Assembly: GCA_944391445.1 (NCBI GenBank)
Contig: CALXTL010000015.1
Span: forward strand, 1 to 44,024
Source of the DNA: an uncultured Alphaproteobacteria bacterium
GTDB lineage: Bacteria > Pseudomonadota > Alphaproteobacteria > RF32 > CAG-239
DNA length: 44,024 nucleotides
Direction of reading: 5' to 3'
The notes under the pieces were generated by a model, which saw nothing but the letters and a program-made list of their open reading frames with translations, made no database searches and was not told the DNA's origin. The position numbers were made by a program, and so were the translations under genes. The first letter of the stretch is position 1, and each line of letters begins with the position of its first letter. This document shows, one piece after another, positions 23,773-33,593 of this stretch.

Positions 23773-25749
23773 ATGACCTTGTGCAAATCGACAACAAAAC
23801 AGGCCCGCGCCATGGCTAACGCGATTCGTTTTCTGAGCGCCGACGCCATTGAGCGCGCCAATTCGGGACATCCGGGCATGCCGCTCGGCATGGCGGATGT
23901 GGCAACGGTTTTGTTCTCCAGATTTATTCGTCTTAACCCTGCCGCCCCGCGTTGGTTTGATCGTGACCGGTTTGTTTTGTCTGCCGGACACGGTTCAATG
24001 TTGCTCTATTCTCTGTTATATCTGTTGGGCTACAAAGATATTGGAATTGAAGATCTCAAAAATTTCCGCCGACTTGGCGCCAAAACCGCCGGCCACCCTG
24101 AATATGGCCACCTTGCCGGAATAGACATGACAACCGGCCCGCTCGGGCAGGGAATTTCTTCAGCGGTGGGCATGGCTTTGGCCGAGCGGATTCTTGCAGC
24201 CAAATACGGGGAGGATGTCTGCAATCATTATACTTATGTTATGGCCGGTGACGGCTGTTTGATGGAAGGTATCTCGGAAGAGGCAATTTCTTTGGCCGGG
24301 CATCTTCGGCTGAATAAGCTGATTGTCTTCTGGGACAACAATAATGTGACGATTGACGGGCATGTTGACGCAGCCAGTTCTGTTGACCAGTTAAAGCGCT
24401 TTGAAGCATGCGGTTGGAATACGATAGAGGTCGACGGTCATTGTCAGAAAGCGGTGGCAAAAGCAATCATCAAGGCGCAAAAATCCAAAAAGCCGACCCT
24501 GATTGCCTGCAAAACGCAAATCGGTTTTGGGGCGCCGACCAAAGGCGGTACATCCAAATGCCATGGTTCGCCGCTTGGTGCCGAAGAGCTGTCCGCCATG
24601 CGCAAAGCACTCGGCTGGAATTATGCTCCGTTTGAAGTGCCTGCCGGCGTTCTTACCTCCTGGCGCGAAGCCGGACAACGTTGCAACAGCGCCTATCAGG
24701 ATTGGCAAAATCGGGCCAAAACCAAAGGCAAAGAATTTAGTGATGTCATTAATGGGAAATTGCCGAAAAATTGGGATAAAGAGCTCAAAAAACTTAAGCA
24801 AAAGGTCATTGCCGAAAAGACCAAAGTTGCCACGCGCAAGGCCTCGCAAATGTGTTTGGAGGCAATTATGCCGCACATTCCGCAGCTTATCGGCGGTTCG
24901 GCGGATCTGGCAGCCTCCAACTTGACGTTAACCGGAGTTTCCAAGACAGTCACCGCCAAAGATTACAATGGCAACAATATCATGTATGGCATCCGGGAAC
25001 ATGCCATGGGCGCCATCATGAATGGTCTGGCTTTGCACGGCGGAATCATTCCCTTTGGCGGTACGTTTTTTGTCTTTTCGGACTACATGCGCCCGGCTCA
25101 GCGCTTGGCCGCACTGATGGGGATTCGGGTTATTTATGTTCTGACCCATGACTCAATCGGTGTCGGCGAAGACGGCCCGACGCATCAACCGATTGAGCAT
25201 CTGGCGGCATATCGCTGCATGCCGGGGATTCGCACTTTCCGCCCTTGTGACGTAGTTGAAACGGCCGAGGCCTGGCAGCTTGCGCTTGAAACAGAAGATA
25301 AACCGAGTATTTTGGCGCTGACGCGTCAGAATTTGCCGTTGTTGCGTATGTCGGCGGAAGAAAATCTGACGGCCCGCGGCGGCTATGTCTTGTCGGAAGC
25401 AGACGGCAAGCGCCGGGCAACCATCATTGCCACCGGTTCGGAGGTGTCCTTGGCCATGGAAGCCAAAAAACGCCTGAAAGAAGAAGGAATTGAAATTGCG
25501 GTTGTATCCATGCCCTGTTGTGAGTTGTTTGACGCGCAACCGCTTGATTATCAAGAGCAGGTTTTGGGAAAGGCGCCGCGTATTGCGGTTGAGGCCGCGT
25601 CCAAGTTTGGCTGGGAAAAATATGTCGGTTTGGATGGTGATATTATCGGGATGGACGGCTTTGGCGCTTCCGGACCGGCCGAGGAGTTATATAAATATTT
25701 CGGCATCAGCGTCGAAGAGGTAATAGACAGCGTCAAAAATCTGCTCTAG
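23773..25749 (+). CDS. tkt: transketolase
   Basis: The 658-residue protein has the full three-domain layout. The thiamine-diphosphate domain has SGHPGMPLGMADV, GPLGQGISSAVGMALAE and GDGCLMEGISEEA, with a metal-binding DNN. The pyrimidine-binding domain has GGSADLAASN and GIREHAMGAIMNG. The C-terminal domain has ATGSEVSLAMEAK. It transfers two-carbon units between sugar phosphates in the pentose phosphate pathway. GAGGAA precedes the ATG. It is the last gene of the run that starts at 20190. Confidence 0.95.
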   Translation: MTLCKSTTKQARAMANAIRFLSADAIERANSGHPGMPLGMADVATVLFSRFIRLNPAAPRWFDRDRFVLSAGHGSMLLYSLLYLLGYKDIGIEDLKNFRRLGAKTAGHPEYGHLAGIDMTTGPLGQGISSAVGMALAERILAAKYGEDVCNHYTYVMAGDGCLMEGISEEAISLAGHLRLNKLIVFWDNNNVTIDGHVDAASSVDQLKRFEACGWNTIEVDGHCQKAVAKAIIKAQKSKKPTLIACKTQIGFGAPTKGGTSKCHGSPLGAEELSAMRKALGWNYAPFEVPAGVLTSWREAGQRCNSAYQDWQNRAKTKGKEFSDVINGKLPKNWDKELKKLKQKVIAEKTKVATRKASQMCLEAIMPHIPQLIGGSADLAASNLTLTGVSKTVTAKDYNGNNIMYGIREHAMGAIMNGLALHGGIIPFGGTFFVFSDYMRPAQRLAALMGIRVIYVLTHDSIGVGEDGPTHQPIEHLAAYRCMPGIRTFRPCDVVETAEAWQLALETEDKPSILALTRQNLPLLRMSAEENLTARGGYVLSEADGKRRATIIATGSEVSLAMEAKKRLKEEGIEIAVVSMPCCELFDAQPLDYQEQVLGKAPRIAVEAASKFGWEKYVGLDGDIIGMDGFGASGPAEELYKYFGISVEEVIDSVKNLL

Positions 25750-25764
25750 TTTAGAGCAAAAAGC

Positions 25765-25793
25765 AAGGCGGCTTTTTGAAAGGCCGCCTTTTT
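25765..25793 (+). terminator. intrinsic terminator after tkt
   Basis: AAGGCGGC (25765-25772) pairs with GCCGCCTT (25783-25790), followed by a T-run to 25793. The mirrored A-run upstream could let it also serve the convergent gene. Confidence 0.8.
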
Positions 25794-25799
25794 ATATGC

Positions 25800-26927
25800 T
25801 CAGCGTGTGAGTCCGCGCATGGCCAAAAACGCCGGCGGAACAGAGGCCTGAAAAGGCATTTCCGGCGCCCGGTAAAGTTTATTCTGCGAACTGTACGCGT
25901 CAATGGCGCGCTGCACCATTGGCTGCGGAGACATCTGCCTGTTAAGAATAAAGGCTGAAAAGTCAACCATTTTCCCGTCAATAGGGAAAGTAAAACAGGT
26001 GCTGACCCGTCTTTTAAAATCATCAGGATCAGATTTTTCGGGGATCATAAATTTGGAGACTTTAGCTTTATTTATATATCCTTTGACATCACCCAGGCTG
26101 GTGTAGGCATAATTTTTCTTTTCTTTTTCCAACCAGCGATCAAACACGGCATTAGCCAGCAAAGCATATTCTTTCAGTCGCGCCTTTGCCGAGGTATCTC
26201 CCGGATGAATTTGCCCGGACTCAACAGCGTCGGTATAAGCGTCCGACTTAAAAAATTCTTTAATATTACGGCTTTTCAGATAACGTTCCCGTTCATAAAT
26301 CCGGCGGCCGATTTCGGCGCCGATTTCATTATACTGGCCGATGATGGCCAAATCAGACAAGCTGAGTGTGCCGACATTGACAACAAAAGGCTCGGCTTCT
26401 TTCGGCTTTTGCGGCACTTGAATGGCGTCAGCGCGCGGCAGCAGCGCATTTTGCCGCTTTTTTAACTTGATTTTTTTGATATTGCCTCTCCGATGAAATG
26501 TCAGATGGCATAACTCATGAATTTTGACGCCGTTGACATACTGCTCCATATTATATTTATCAAATCGGGCAATCCAAAACGAGTCGCGGGCATTGGCGCC
26601 GGTATAATCGGTCAGGAAATATTTAATTTCGATTTTGTCTTTATATTGCCGATATTGTCCGAGACAAATTCGTTTCTTGGCGTTTCCTTTATCAATACGC
26701 AGCGTATCGTAGTCAAAATCTTTGCATATGTTCAGATAATCGGAAAAAGATGTGGCGCGCCCGTCTTCAAAAGCTTTGACATAATTGTCTTTGATAACTT
26801 TGGCCGTTTTAAGGCGCGGTGCCGGCATCTGGCGCGGAGCGGCTGCCGGTGTCGGTGTGTTCAAAACCAGAGTTGTCAGCGCACCGAGAAACAAACTTTT
26901 CATTTTGGGAGATCTTTTCAGATGCAT
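25800..26927 (-). CDS. secreted protein with HExxH metallopeptidase-like motif
   Basis: The 375-residue protein has a signal-peptide-like N-terminus (SLFLGALTTLVLNTPTPAAA). An exact zincin-type motif, HELCH, occupies residues 137-141 in VKIHELCHLTFHR. A later EIGAEIGRRIYERE could supply a third, glutamate ligand. The C-terminal half is helical with no recognised domain. If the motif is real it is a periplasmic or secreted zinc peptidase, and this is inference from one motif. ATG 26927 was chosen because AGAGGA lies 7 nt upstream. A TTG-style start 63 nt further up has no support. Confidence 0.6.
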   Translation of the reverse strand: MHLKRSPKMKSLFLGALTTLVLNTPTPAAAPRQMPAPRLKTAKVIKDNYVKAFEDGRATSFSDYLNICKDFDYDTLRIDKGNAKKRICLGQYRQYKDKIEIKYFLTDYTGANARDSFWIARFDKYNMEQYVNGVKIHELCHLTFHRRGNIKKIKLKKRQNALLPRADAIQVPQKPKEAEPFVVNVGTLSLSDLAIIGQYNEIGAEIGRRIYERERYLKSRNIKEFFKSDAYTDAVESGQIHPGDTSAKARLKEYALLANAVFDRWLEKEKKNYAYTSLGDVKGYINKAKVSKFMIPEKSDPDDFKRRVSTCFTFPIDGKMVDFSAFILNRQMSPQPMVQRAIDAYSSQNKLYRAPEMPFQASVPPAFLAMRGLTR

Positions 26928-27010
26928 CGGCTTATCCTCTTTTTCAGAAATTCTTAACTTAATCATAGCATAATTAGCATAAAAGAACATCTTTTTTTTA
27001 AGGGGAAGCC

Positions 27011-27274
27011 ATGAATATCTGGGGAGAAATCACCGGCTATGCGGCCGGAATATGCACAGCGCTTTGTTTTTTGCCGCAAACAATCAAGACCATCATCACC
27101 AAAAATGTCCGCGATTTGTCCTTTTGGAGTTATTTGTTTTATTGCTTGGGAATACTGCTCTGGATCATTTACGGTTTCTGCATTGGATCTGTCCAAATGG
27201 TGTTATTTAACACTTTTTCTGTAATTTTTGCCGGAATAATTTTGGCAATGATCATTTTTTACCGTCGCCGTTGA
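27011..27274 (+). CDS. SemiSWEET sugar transporter
   Basis: The 87-residue protein has three membrane helices and the PQ-loop signature: ALCFLPQTIKTI (Pro22-Gln23), then DLSFWSYLFYCLGILLWIIY. This is the half-size bacterial form of SWEET (MtN3/saliva family), which dimerises to move sugars across the inner membrane by facilitated diffusion. AAGGGGAA precedes the ATG. It is divergent from the HExxH gene. The substrate is unknown. Confidence 0.85.
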   Translation: MNIWGEITGYAAGICTALCFLPQTIKTIITKNVRDLSFWSYLFYCLGILLWIIYGFCIGSVQMVLFNTFSVIFAGIILAMIIFYRRR

Positions 27275-27280
27275 AAATAT

Positions 27281-27309
27281 TTGACAAATTTGTCAAGAAA
27301 AGATATGGT
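27281..27309 (+). promoter_or_regulatory. promoter with 16-bp palindrome over the -35 box
   Basis: TTGACA (27281-27286) and TATGGT (27304-27309) are 17 bp apart. The -35 box is one end of the perfect palindrome TTGACAAATTTGTCAA (27281-27296), so a repressor bound there would block RNA polymerase. It lies about 30 bp before the 27338 gene. Confidence 0.55.
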
Positions 27310-27337
27310 GACAGCGAATTTATAAAATATACAAATT

Positions 27338-27859
27338 ATGATGAAACAAACCCAAGTCAGGACAGCCCCGGAAAAAATCGATGCTGTCAATGTTGTATGG
27401 CGCAGTCACGCTGCCCGTCTTATGAGAAAAGTATGCCCATATGTTGAGGACATAGAAGTTGAACTTGGCCGTTTAAGCTTCAAACAGCTGATGTGCGACC
27501 GTCTTCAGGGCTATGTCGTTTTTTACACGAAGATGCCGCGTATGTTATTAAGCTGGAAAGTTCGTTTGGCTCTCTGGTGGAAAGAACGCTGGCAAAGCCA
27601 GAAATACGGCTATATCGTTTTGTTGGTTGTCAAATGTTTCAGAAATGATGCCGGCAAGCCGCGACAGGTCATTATACTTCCTCTGGACACACTGGAAACA
27701 GAACAGAAGTATAATCCCGGAGATTGTTTCCGCGCTGTACAGAATACCGAATGGCGCTATGCTGTTCGCGGTGAGAAGGACTGCGAAATCGTGACCGAGG
27801 CTTTCTACCGTCGTGAGCAGCGTGCGGCAGCTCAAAGACCGGATGCGAAAGTCATTTAG
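27338..27859 (+). CDS. hypothetical basic protein, 173 aa
   Basis: The product is rich in Arg, Lys and Trp, with a hydrophobic central stretch (YGYIVLLVVKCF) too short and mixed to be a clear membrane helix. No family is recognised. ATG 27341 could serve instead of 27338. It is bounded by its own palindrome-bearing promoter and a strong terminator, so it is a monocistronic, probably regulated unit. Confidence 0.6.
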   Translation: MMKQTQVRTAPEKIDAVNVVWRSHAARLMRKVCPYVEDIEVELGRLSFKQLMCDRLQGYVVFYTKMPRMLLSWKVRLALWWKERWQSQKYGYIVLLVVKCFRNDAGKPRQVIILPLDTLETEQKYNPGDCFRAVQNTEWRYAVRGEKDCEIVTEAFYRREQRAAAQRPDAKVI

Positions 27860-27876
27860 CACTTGAGTTAAAGAAC

Positions 27877-27907
27877 CCCCGACAGCATGCGCTGCCGGGG
27901 CTTTTTT
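27877..27907 (+). terminator. intrinsic terminator
   Basis: CCCCG (27877-27881) and CAGC (27883-27886) pair with GCTG (27891-27894) and CGGGG (27896-27900), with one mismatch, followed by six T at 27902-27907. Confidence 0.85.
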
Positions 27908-27928
27908 GTGCCAAAATCCAAAAATAAG

Positions 27929-27956
27929 TTGCAAAAAAACACCATGGTTATATATT
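27929..27956 (+). promoter_or_regulatory. candidate sigma-70 promoter for aldolase
   Basis: TTGCAA (27929-27934) and TATATT (27951-27956) are 16 bp apart. They lie just after the previous terminator and 40 nt before the aldolase ATG. Confidence 0.45.
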
Positions 27957-27995
27957 GAGCGCAGTTCGTTTTTTACATTATCAAAGGAGAAAAAC

Positions 27996-29045
27996 ATGCC
28001 TTTAGTTACCATGCGCCAGATTCTCGATCATGCCGCCGAGAACAGCTACGGCGTTCCCGCATTTAATATCAACGACATGGAACAGGTGATTGCCGTTTTG
28101 CAGGCTGCCCGCAAAGTCAATGCGCCGGTCATTTTGCAAACCTCAACGGGTGCTCGTAAATTTGCCGGAGACCCGATGATCCGTCATATGATTGCCGCTG
28201 GTATCGAAATGTTTCCCGAACTGCCGATTTGTCTGCATCAGGATCATGGTTCGTCAGTTGATATCTGCCAGTCGGCCATTGTTAACGGCTATTCTTCCGT
28301 CATGATGGACGGTTCATTGGAGGCTGATGGCAAAACGCCGTCTTCCTTTGAATATAATGTCCGTGTGACCAAAGAAGTTGTGGCTCGTGCACATGCGGTC
28401 GGCGCCTCGGTTGAAGGCGAGCTCGGCGTTATTGGTTCGCTCGAGACCGGCAAAGGCGATAAAGAAGACGGCCACGGAGCAGAAGGCGTAATTGATAAAA
28501 AACGTTTGGTGACCGATCCGGACGAAGCAGCCCGTTTTGTTGAAGAAACGCATCTGGATGCCCTGGCGGTTGCGGTAGGAACATCGCACGGGGCCTATAA
28601 ATTCACCCGCAAACCCGACGGAGAGATTCTCTCAATTGAGACAATTGAGAAAATTCATAAAAAACTCCCCAATACGCATATGGTGATGCACGGTTCTTCT
28701 TCTGTGCCGCAGGAGCTGCAGGATTTGATCAATGCATATGGCGGCGCCATTCCGCAGACCTATGGCGTGCCGGTGGAAGAAATTGTCCGCGGCATTAAGT
28801 CCGGCGTCCGCAAGGTTAATGTTGATACGGATTGCCGCATGGCCATTACGGGGGCAATCCGCAAAATTTTTGCCGAGAACCCCAAAGAATTTGACCCGCG
28901 CAAGTATCTCAAACCGGCGATTGAAGAAATGCAAAAGGTTTGCGAAGCACGTTATATTGCTTTCGGTGCGGCCGGCCATGCCGATAAAATTAAGCCGGTG
29001 CCGATGTCCGAGATGGCCAAGCGTTATGCCGCCGGAGAAATCTGA
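27996..29045 (+). CDS. fba: class II fructose-bisphosphate aldolase
   Basis: The 349-residue protein has zinc ligands and catalytic elements of class II aldolases: YGVPAFNINDMEQ, PICLHQDHG (Asp/His), SVEGELGVIGSLE, GTSHGAYKF, VMHGSSS and KVNVDTDCR. It cleaves fructose-1,6-bisphosphate to two triose phosphates in glycolysis, and runs in reverse for gluconeogenesis or the Calvin-type pathway. ATG 27996 was chosen because AAAGGAG lies 6 nt upstream and the family's N-terminus begins there. The open frame further upstream is not coding-like. Its own promoter and terminator suggest a single-gene unit. Confidence 0.93.
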   Translation: MPLVTMRQILDHAAENSYGVPAFNINDMEQVIAVLQAARKVNAPVILQTSTGARKFAGDPMIRHMIAAGIEMFPELPICLHQDHGSSVDICQSAIVNGYSSVMMDGSLEADGKTPSSFEYNVRVTKEVVARAHAVGASVEGELGVIGSLETGKGDKEDGHGAEGVIDKKRLVTDPDEAARFVEETHLDALAVAVGTSHGAYKFTRKPDGEILSIETIEKIHKKLPNTHMVMHGSSSVPQELQDLINAYGGAIPQTYGVPVEEIVRGIKSGVRKVNVDTDCRMAITGAIRKIFAENPKEFDPRKYLKPAIEEMQKVCEARYIAFGAAGHADKIKPVPMSEMAKRYAAGEI

Positions 29046-29084
29046 TATCGCCTTTCTTTTCCAAAAAAGGCAAAATAATAAAAA

Positions 29085-29117
29085 GCCTGGGAGAATCATT
29101 TCTCCCAGGCCTCTTTT
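29085..29117 (+). terminator. intrinsic terminator after aldolase
   Basis: GCCTGGGAGAA (29085-29095) pairs exactly with TTCTCCCAGGC (29100-29110), followed by CTCTTTTT. A second smaller A/T hairpin lies just upstream at 29050-29071. Confidence 0.88.
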
Positions 29118-29300
29118 TATCTGCAAAAATTTATGCGGGTTGACCGATCTTTATTTGGAGTGAGACAACGTCTTCCTGTCATAAAATCTGCAAGATAAAA
29201 CTTTTGGAAAACCGACTCGACGATTTTTCCTGAAGTCATTCTGGTCTATATAGACAAAAATGTCAACAAATAAAACAGTCGGCGCCGGCATAGAAAATTT

Positions 29301-29320
29301 ATATTGTTTAAAAACAATAT
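29301..29320. repeat. AT-rich palindrome downstream of ferritin-like gene
   Basis: ATATTGTTT (29301-29309) and AAACAATAT (29312-29320) form a 9-bp stem just after the stop of the minus-strand gene. A weak T-rich tract follows on that strand, so it may be that gene's terminator. The rest of the spacer 29118-29300 shows no gene. Confidence 0.4.
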
Positions 29321-29324
29321 GTTA

Positions 29325-29837
29325 TCAGTTTTCAACTTTGGCGCCTTGCGTAAAACTCAGACGAATATCTTCGGCAAAATCGCCGATTTCCTGCTCATGT
29401 TTGAGTTCCTCTTTAAGAATTTTCTCCGCAATACGGAAAGTTTCAAAATCTTTGCCGAAGCACATTTCGCAAATTTGCTGATAACGGACAATGGCACAGC
29501 GCTCGGCAGCCAAATTCTGCTCCAGCAGGTTAAGCACATAAGGTTTTATCGGTGCTTCATATTTGCAGAGCGCGCTTTTTTCAAAATCATTGGGGTTTAA
29601 TATCGGTGTGCCACCAAGTTGGATGATCCTGGCGCAGAGCCATTGAGCATGTTTCAGCTCTTCTTCGGCATGCTCCATAAATTCTTCGGTAATTGTGGCG
29701 CGCATTGGTCCTGTTGCCACCTGAGCACCGATCCAGTACTGATAATAGGCCAGCCATTCTTCGGCATAAGCCGTGTTTAAAATTTTTAGCAGTTCATCAT
29801 GGTCTGTTTTGGAAATTTTCAAAGCCATTTGTCCCAT
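29325..29837 (-). CDS. ferritin-like diiron protein
   Basis: The 170-residue four-helix protein carries diiron-type ligands: EEW at 26-28, EEELKHA with the ExxH pair at Glu60/His63, a third-helix Glu (NLLEQNLAAERC) and a final ExxH in KEELKHEQE. Known relatives (ferritin-like, bacterioferritin/Dps-like) store iron or detoxify peroxide. The family branch cannot be fixed, and no haem-binding Met is obvious. AAAGGAG precedes the ATG by 6 nt. It is divergent from rpe. Confidence 0.75.
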   Translation of the reverse strand: MGQMALKISKTDHDELLKILNTAYAEEWLAYYQYWIGAQVATGPMRATITEEFMEHAEEELKHAQWLCARIIQLGGTPILNPNDFEKSALCKYEAPIKPYVLNLLEQNLAAERCAIVRYQQICEMCFGKDFETFRIAEKILKEELKHEQEIGDFAEDIRLSFTQGAKVEN

Positions 29838-29972
29838 TTGTTTCTCCTTTCAAAAGTTGTGTCTTCGGTTCGGGAGATAATCATCAAACGGCGGATATCA
29901 AGGGCAGAAAATTGTTTTGCATTTTATCGGGATTAATATATTCTGATATTATAATCAAAAAAGGAGAAAAAC

Positions 29973-30614
29973 ATGACACTTATTGCTCCGAGTCTGCTCA
30001 GCGCTGATTTTGCGGATCTTAAGAATGAAGTAAAACGTCTGGAAGAGGCTCAGGCCGATATGATTCATCTGGATATCATGGACGGGCATTTCGTGCCAAA
30101 CCTCACTTTTGGCGCCGGCGTGGTTCGCGCGGTTCGACCATATACCCGACTGCCTTTTGATGTGCACCTGATGGTAAAAAATCCGGATGCTTTTCTGACA
30201 GACTTTGCCAAGGCCGGTGCAGACATCATCACTGTCCACGCCGAGGCTTGTCCGCATCTGGACAAAACCTTGGCGGAAATTCATCGTCTTGGTTGCAAGG
30301 CTGGTGTCTCGCTCAATCCGTCGACATCGGAGGATGTTTTGCAATATGTGCTTGATAAAACAGATCTAGTTTTAGTGATGTGTGTCAACCCGGGCTTCGG
30401 CGGGCAGAAATTTATTCCTGCGCAGCTTAAAAAAATTGCCCGTATCAGAAAAATGATCGGCGAGCATAAGATTCTGCTGGAAGTTGACGGCGGTATCAAC
30501 CCGCTGACGGCGGCAGAGGCCGTAGCCGCCGGCGCAGATATTTTAGTGGCCGGCACGGCCGTTTTTGAAGGTGGAGCATATGCCGGCAATATTGCCGCCT
30601 TAAGACAAAATTAA
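29973..30614 (+). CDS. rpe: ribulose-phosphate 3-epimerase
   Basis: The 213-residue protein has the TIM-barrel signatures [49 protein letters not shown] and [11 protein letters not shown]. It interconverts ribulose-5-phosphate and xylulose-5-phosphate in the pentose phosphate pathway, supplying the transketolase encoded at 23773. AAAGGAG precedes the ATG. A TATAAT lies at 29950-29955 just before the ribosome-binding site, and TTGTTT/TAATAT (29912-29939) is an alternative promoter. Confidence 0.95.
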   Translation: MTLIAPSLLSADFADLKNEVKRLEEAQADMIHLDIMDGHFVPNLTFGAGVVRAVRPYTRLPFDVHLMVKNPDAFLTDFAKAGADIITVHAEACPHLDKTLAEIHRLGCKAGVSLNPSTSEDVLQYVLDKTDLVLVMCVNPGFGGQKFIPAQLKKIARIRKMIGEHKILLEVDGGINPLTAAEAVAAGADILVAGTAVFEGGAYAGNIAALRQN

Positions 30615-30664
30615 CCGCCCCTGCGCTAGGCTTTGGAAAGCGGCAATAATTAAGGAGAAAAACG

Positions 30665-31363
30665 ATGAAGCATTTGATAATGATCATCGAAGATGAAGAA
30701 GCCCTGGCGTTGATGCTCAAATATAATCTGGAAAAAGAAGGTTATGATGTTTGGGTTGAAGCGCGAGGCAACAAAGCAATTGCCGAAATTGAAAAACGTC
30801 AACCGTCGGTTATTTTACTAGACTGGATGCTGCCGGAGCTTTCCGGTGTTGATATCTGCAAGCTGATTCGTTCCAAGCCGGATATCAAAAACATTCCGGT
30901 GATTATGCTGACGGCCAAAGGCGAGGAAGAAGACAAAATCAAGGGCCTTTCGGCAGGCGCCGACGATTATGTAACCAAACCTTTTTCTGTGCCGGAGCTT
31001 CTGGCCCGGGTCAAAACCCAGTTGCGCCGTGCGCCGGAACCGCAAACCGAAAAGGAATTTGTCTTTGAAGACATCCGGATGGATTTGGTTGAAAAAAAAG
31101 TTTTTCGCGGCGAAAATTATATTCATCTCGGGCCGACGGAGTTTCGTCTTCTGCGGATGCTCATGGAAACGCCGGGCAAAGTTTTTTCGCGCGAATTTTT
31201 ACTGAAAAATGTCTGGGGAGACAATATCTATGTCGAATCGCGCACAGTTGATGTCCATATTCGCCGCCTGCGCAAATCGCTGAACGAATATGGCCCGGAC
31301 TATATTCGCACGGTTCGCGCCACCGGTTATGCCATTGATGTAAACCCCCGTGCCGAAGAGTAA
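30665..31363 (+). CDS. OmpR/PhoB-family response regulator
   Basis: The 232-residue protein has a receiver domain (IIEDEEAL acidic pocket, phospho-acceptor Asp53 in LLDWMLPE, TAKGEEEDKIKGLSAGADDY, KPF) and a C-terminal winged helix (GPTEFRLLRMLMETPGKVFSR, VDVHIRRLRKSL, TVRATGYAI). The DNA-binding region closely resembles PhoB, the phosphate-starvation regulator, but no histidine kinase, pst or phoU gene adjoins it. The partner must be elsewhere. AAGGAG precedes the ATG. Confidence 0.88.
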   Translation: MKHLIMIIEDEEALALMLKYNLEKEGYDVWVEARGNKAIAEIEKRQPSVILLDWMLPELSGVDICKLIRSKPDIKNIPVIMLTAKGEEEDKIKGLSAGADDYVTKPFSVPELLARVKTQLRRAPEPQTEKEFVFEDIRMDLVEKKVFRGENYIHLGPTEFRLLRMLMETPGKVFSREFLLKNVWGDNIYVESRTVDVHIRRLRKSLNEYGPDYIRTVRATGYAIDVNPRAEE

Positions 31364-31442
31364 TTTGCGCGATTATTCATAAGCAAAATCCCTTGCATTT
31401 TAAGCCGAACTGGGGCAATATCCTTGCCAACGGAAAGGATAA

Positions 31443-32573
<1,131 letters not shown>

Positions 32574-32595
32574 AATCTTTTATACGGAGGCAAGG

Positions 32596-33531
32596 ATGAC
32601 GGAAGAAAAATCAACGGCTGTTGCAAATGGTGAAGAACCGCACCTGCGTGTTTGTGTCTCCGGCGGGTCGCGTCCCGGCAATGATCCCTTATACGAAGAA
32701 GAAGCCTACAACATGGGCGTTAAAATTGCCAAAATGGGATTCCGTCTGGACTATGGCTTTTCCGATACAGGCATTATGGGCAGTGTTGCCCGCGGCGTGA
32801 TGGATACCTGGGAAAAAGATGCCGGCAAACATTATCAGGGGATTGATCCGATTGTCGGTGTAACCACACAGGAATATTTTAAGCTATATAAAACCGATGA
32901 GTTTTTAAAAAAAATCAGCAATGTGGTGCTGACCGATACTCTGGAAAACCGCAAGAAAAAACTTTTTGAGGCCGACATTATTCTTTTTGCGCCGGGCGGC
33001 GTTGGCACTTTGGATGAATTGGCTTACGATTGCGTGGCCATGCAGGATGGTTTCATTCAGGCCAAACCTTTCATCATCTATAATATCAACGGCTTTTTTT
33101 ACCATATTCTGGAATATCTGAAAGTATTGTCAGCCAGCGGTTTTGCAGATCGCATACCGTTTATTGTGGTAGATGACAGCGAAGAGCTGGAAATAGCTTT
33201 TCGCTTGCTCAAGCTCAAAAACAACAAATGTGCCACCACGCGGGAGGCATATGCTCAGGCGCGTCAGCTTGCCTATGAGCTGCCGTATTTTTTCAAAAAG
33301 AAGGTCGACAGCAGCATTTGGGTGGAACACATTTTGGACTATATGCGCCTGATCAAAGAGCGAGGCAGTGCCGAAGAACAGGAAAATCTGGCCAATGATA
33401 TTGAACAGGCATATCTTGAAAAAGAAATTGAGCGCATGTATGACCGGTTAGCCCGAACCGGGCGGGATACCGCCATTGTCAGCGACAAATTGACCAAACT
33501 TAAAAATCGGCGCAAGGGGCGCAAAGCATAA
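32596..33531 (+). CDS. LOG-family Rossmann protein
   Basis: The 311-residue protein carries the LOG hallmark ENRKKKLFEADI followed by PGGVGTLDELAYD. Known members hydrolyse nucleoside 5'-monophosphates to base plus ribose-5-phosphate (cytokinin-activation-like). The N-terminal core is VCVSGGSRPGNDPLYEE. A C-terminal extension of about 70 residues is charged and coiled (EQAYLEKEIERMYDRL). ATG 32596 has ACGGAGG 5 nt upstream, and it starts 22 nt after tgt. Substrate in this organism unknown. Confidence 0.8.
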   Translation: MTEEKSTAVANGEEPHLRVCVSGGSRPGNDPLYEEEAYNMGVKIAKMGFRLDYGFSDTGIMGSVARGVMDTWEKDAGKHYQGIDPIVGVTTQEYFKLYKTDEFLKKISNVVLTDTLENRKKKLFEADIILFAPGGVGTLDELAYDCVAMQDGFIQAKPFIIYNINGFFYHILEYLKVLSASGFADRIPFIVVDDSEELEIAFRLLKLKNNKCATTREAYAQARQLAYELPYFFKKKVDSSIWVEHILDYMRLIKERGSAEEQENLANDIEQAYLEKEIERMYDRLARTGRDTAIVSDKLTKLKNRRKGRKA

Positions 33532-33593
33532 GCTGTCAGTTTAATCATATATTCATTTTTAGTCGCTAGGATAGAGCCTGAGGGAGAAACAAA

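Noticed and set aside
27906..27995. N-terminal extension of the aldolase
   Set aside because: The promoter and the AAAGGAG ribosome-binding site lie inside it, and the family starts at ATG 27996.
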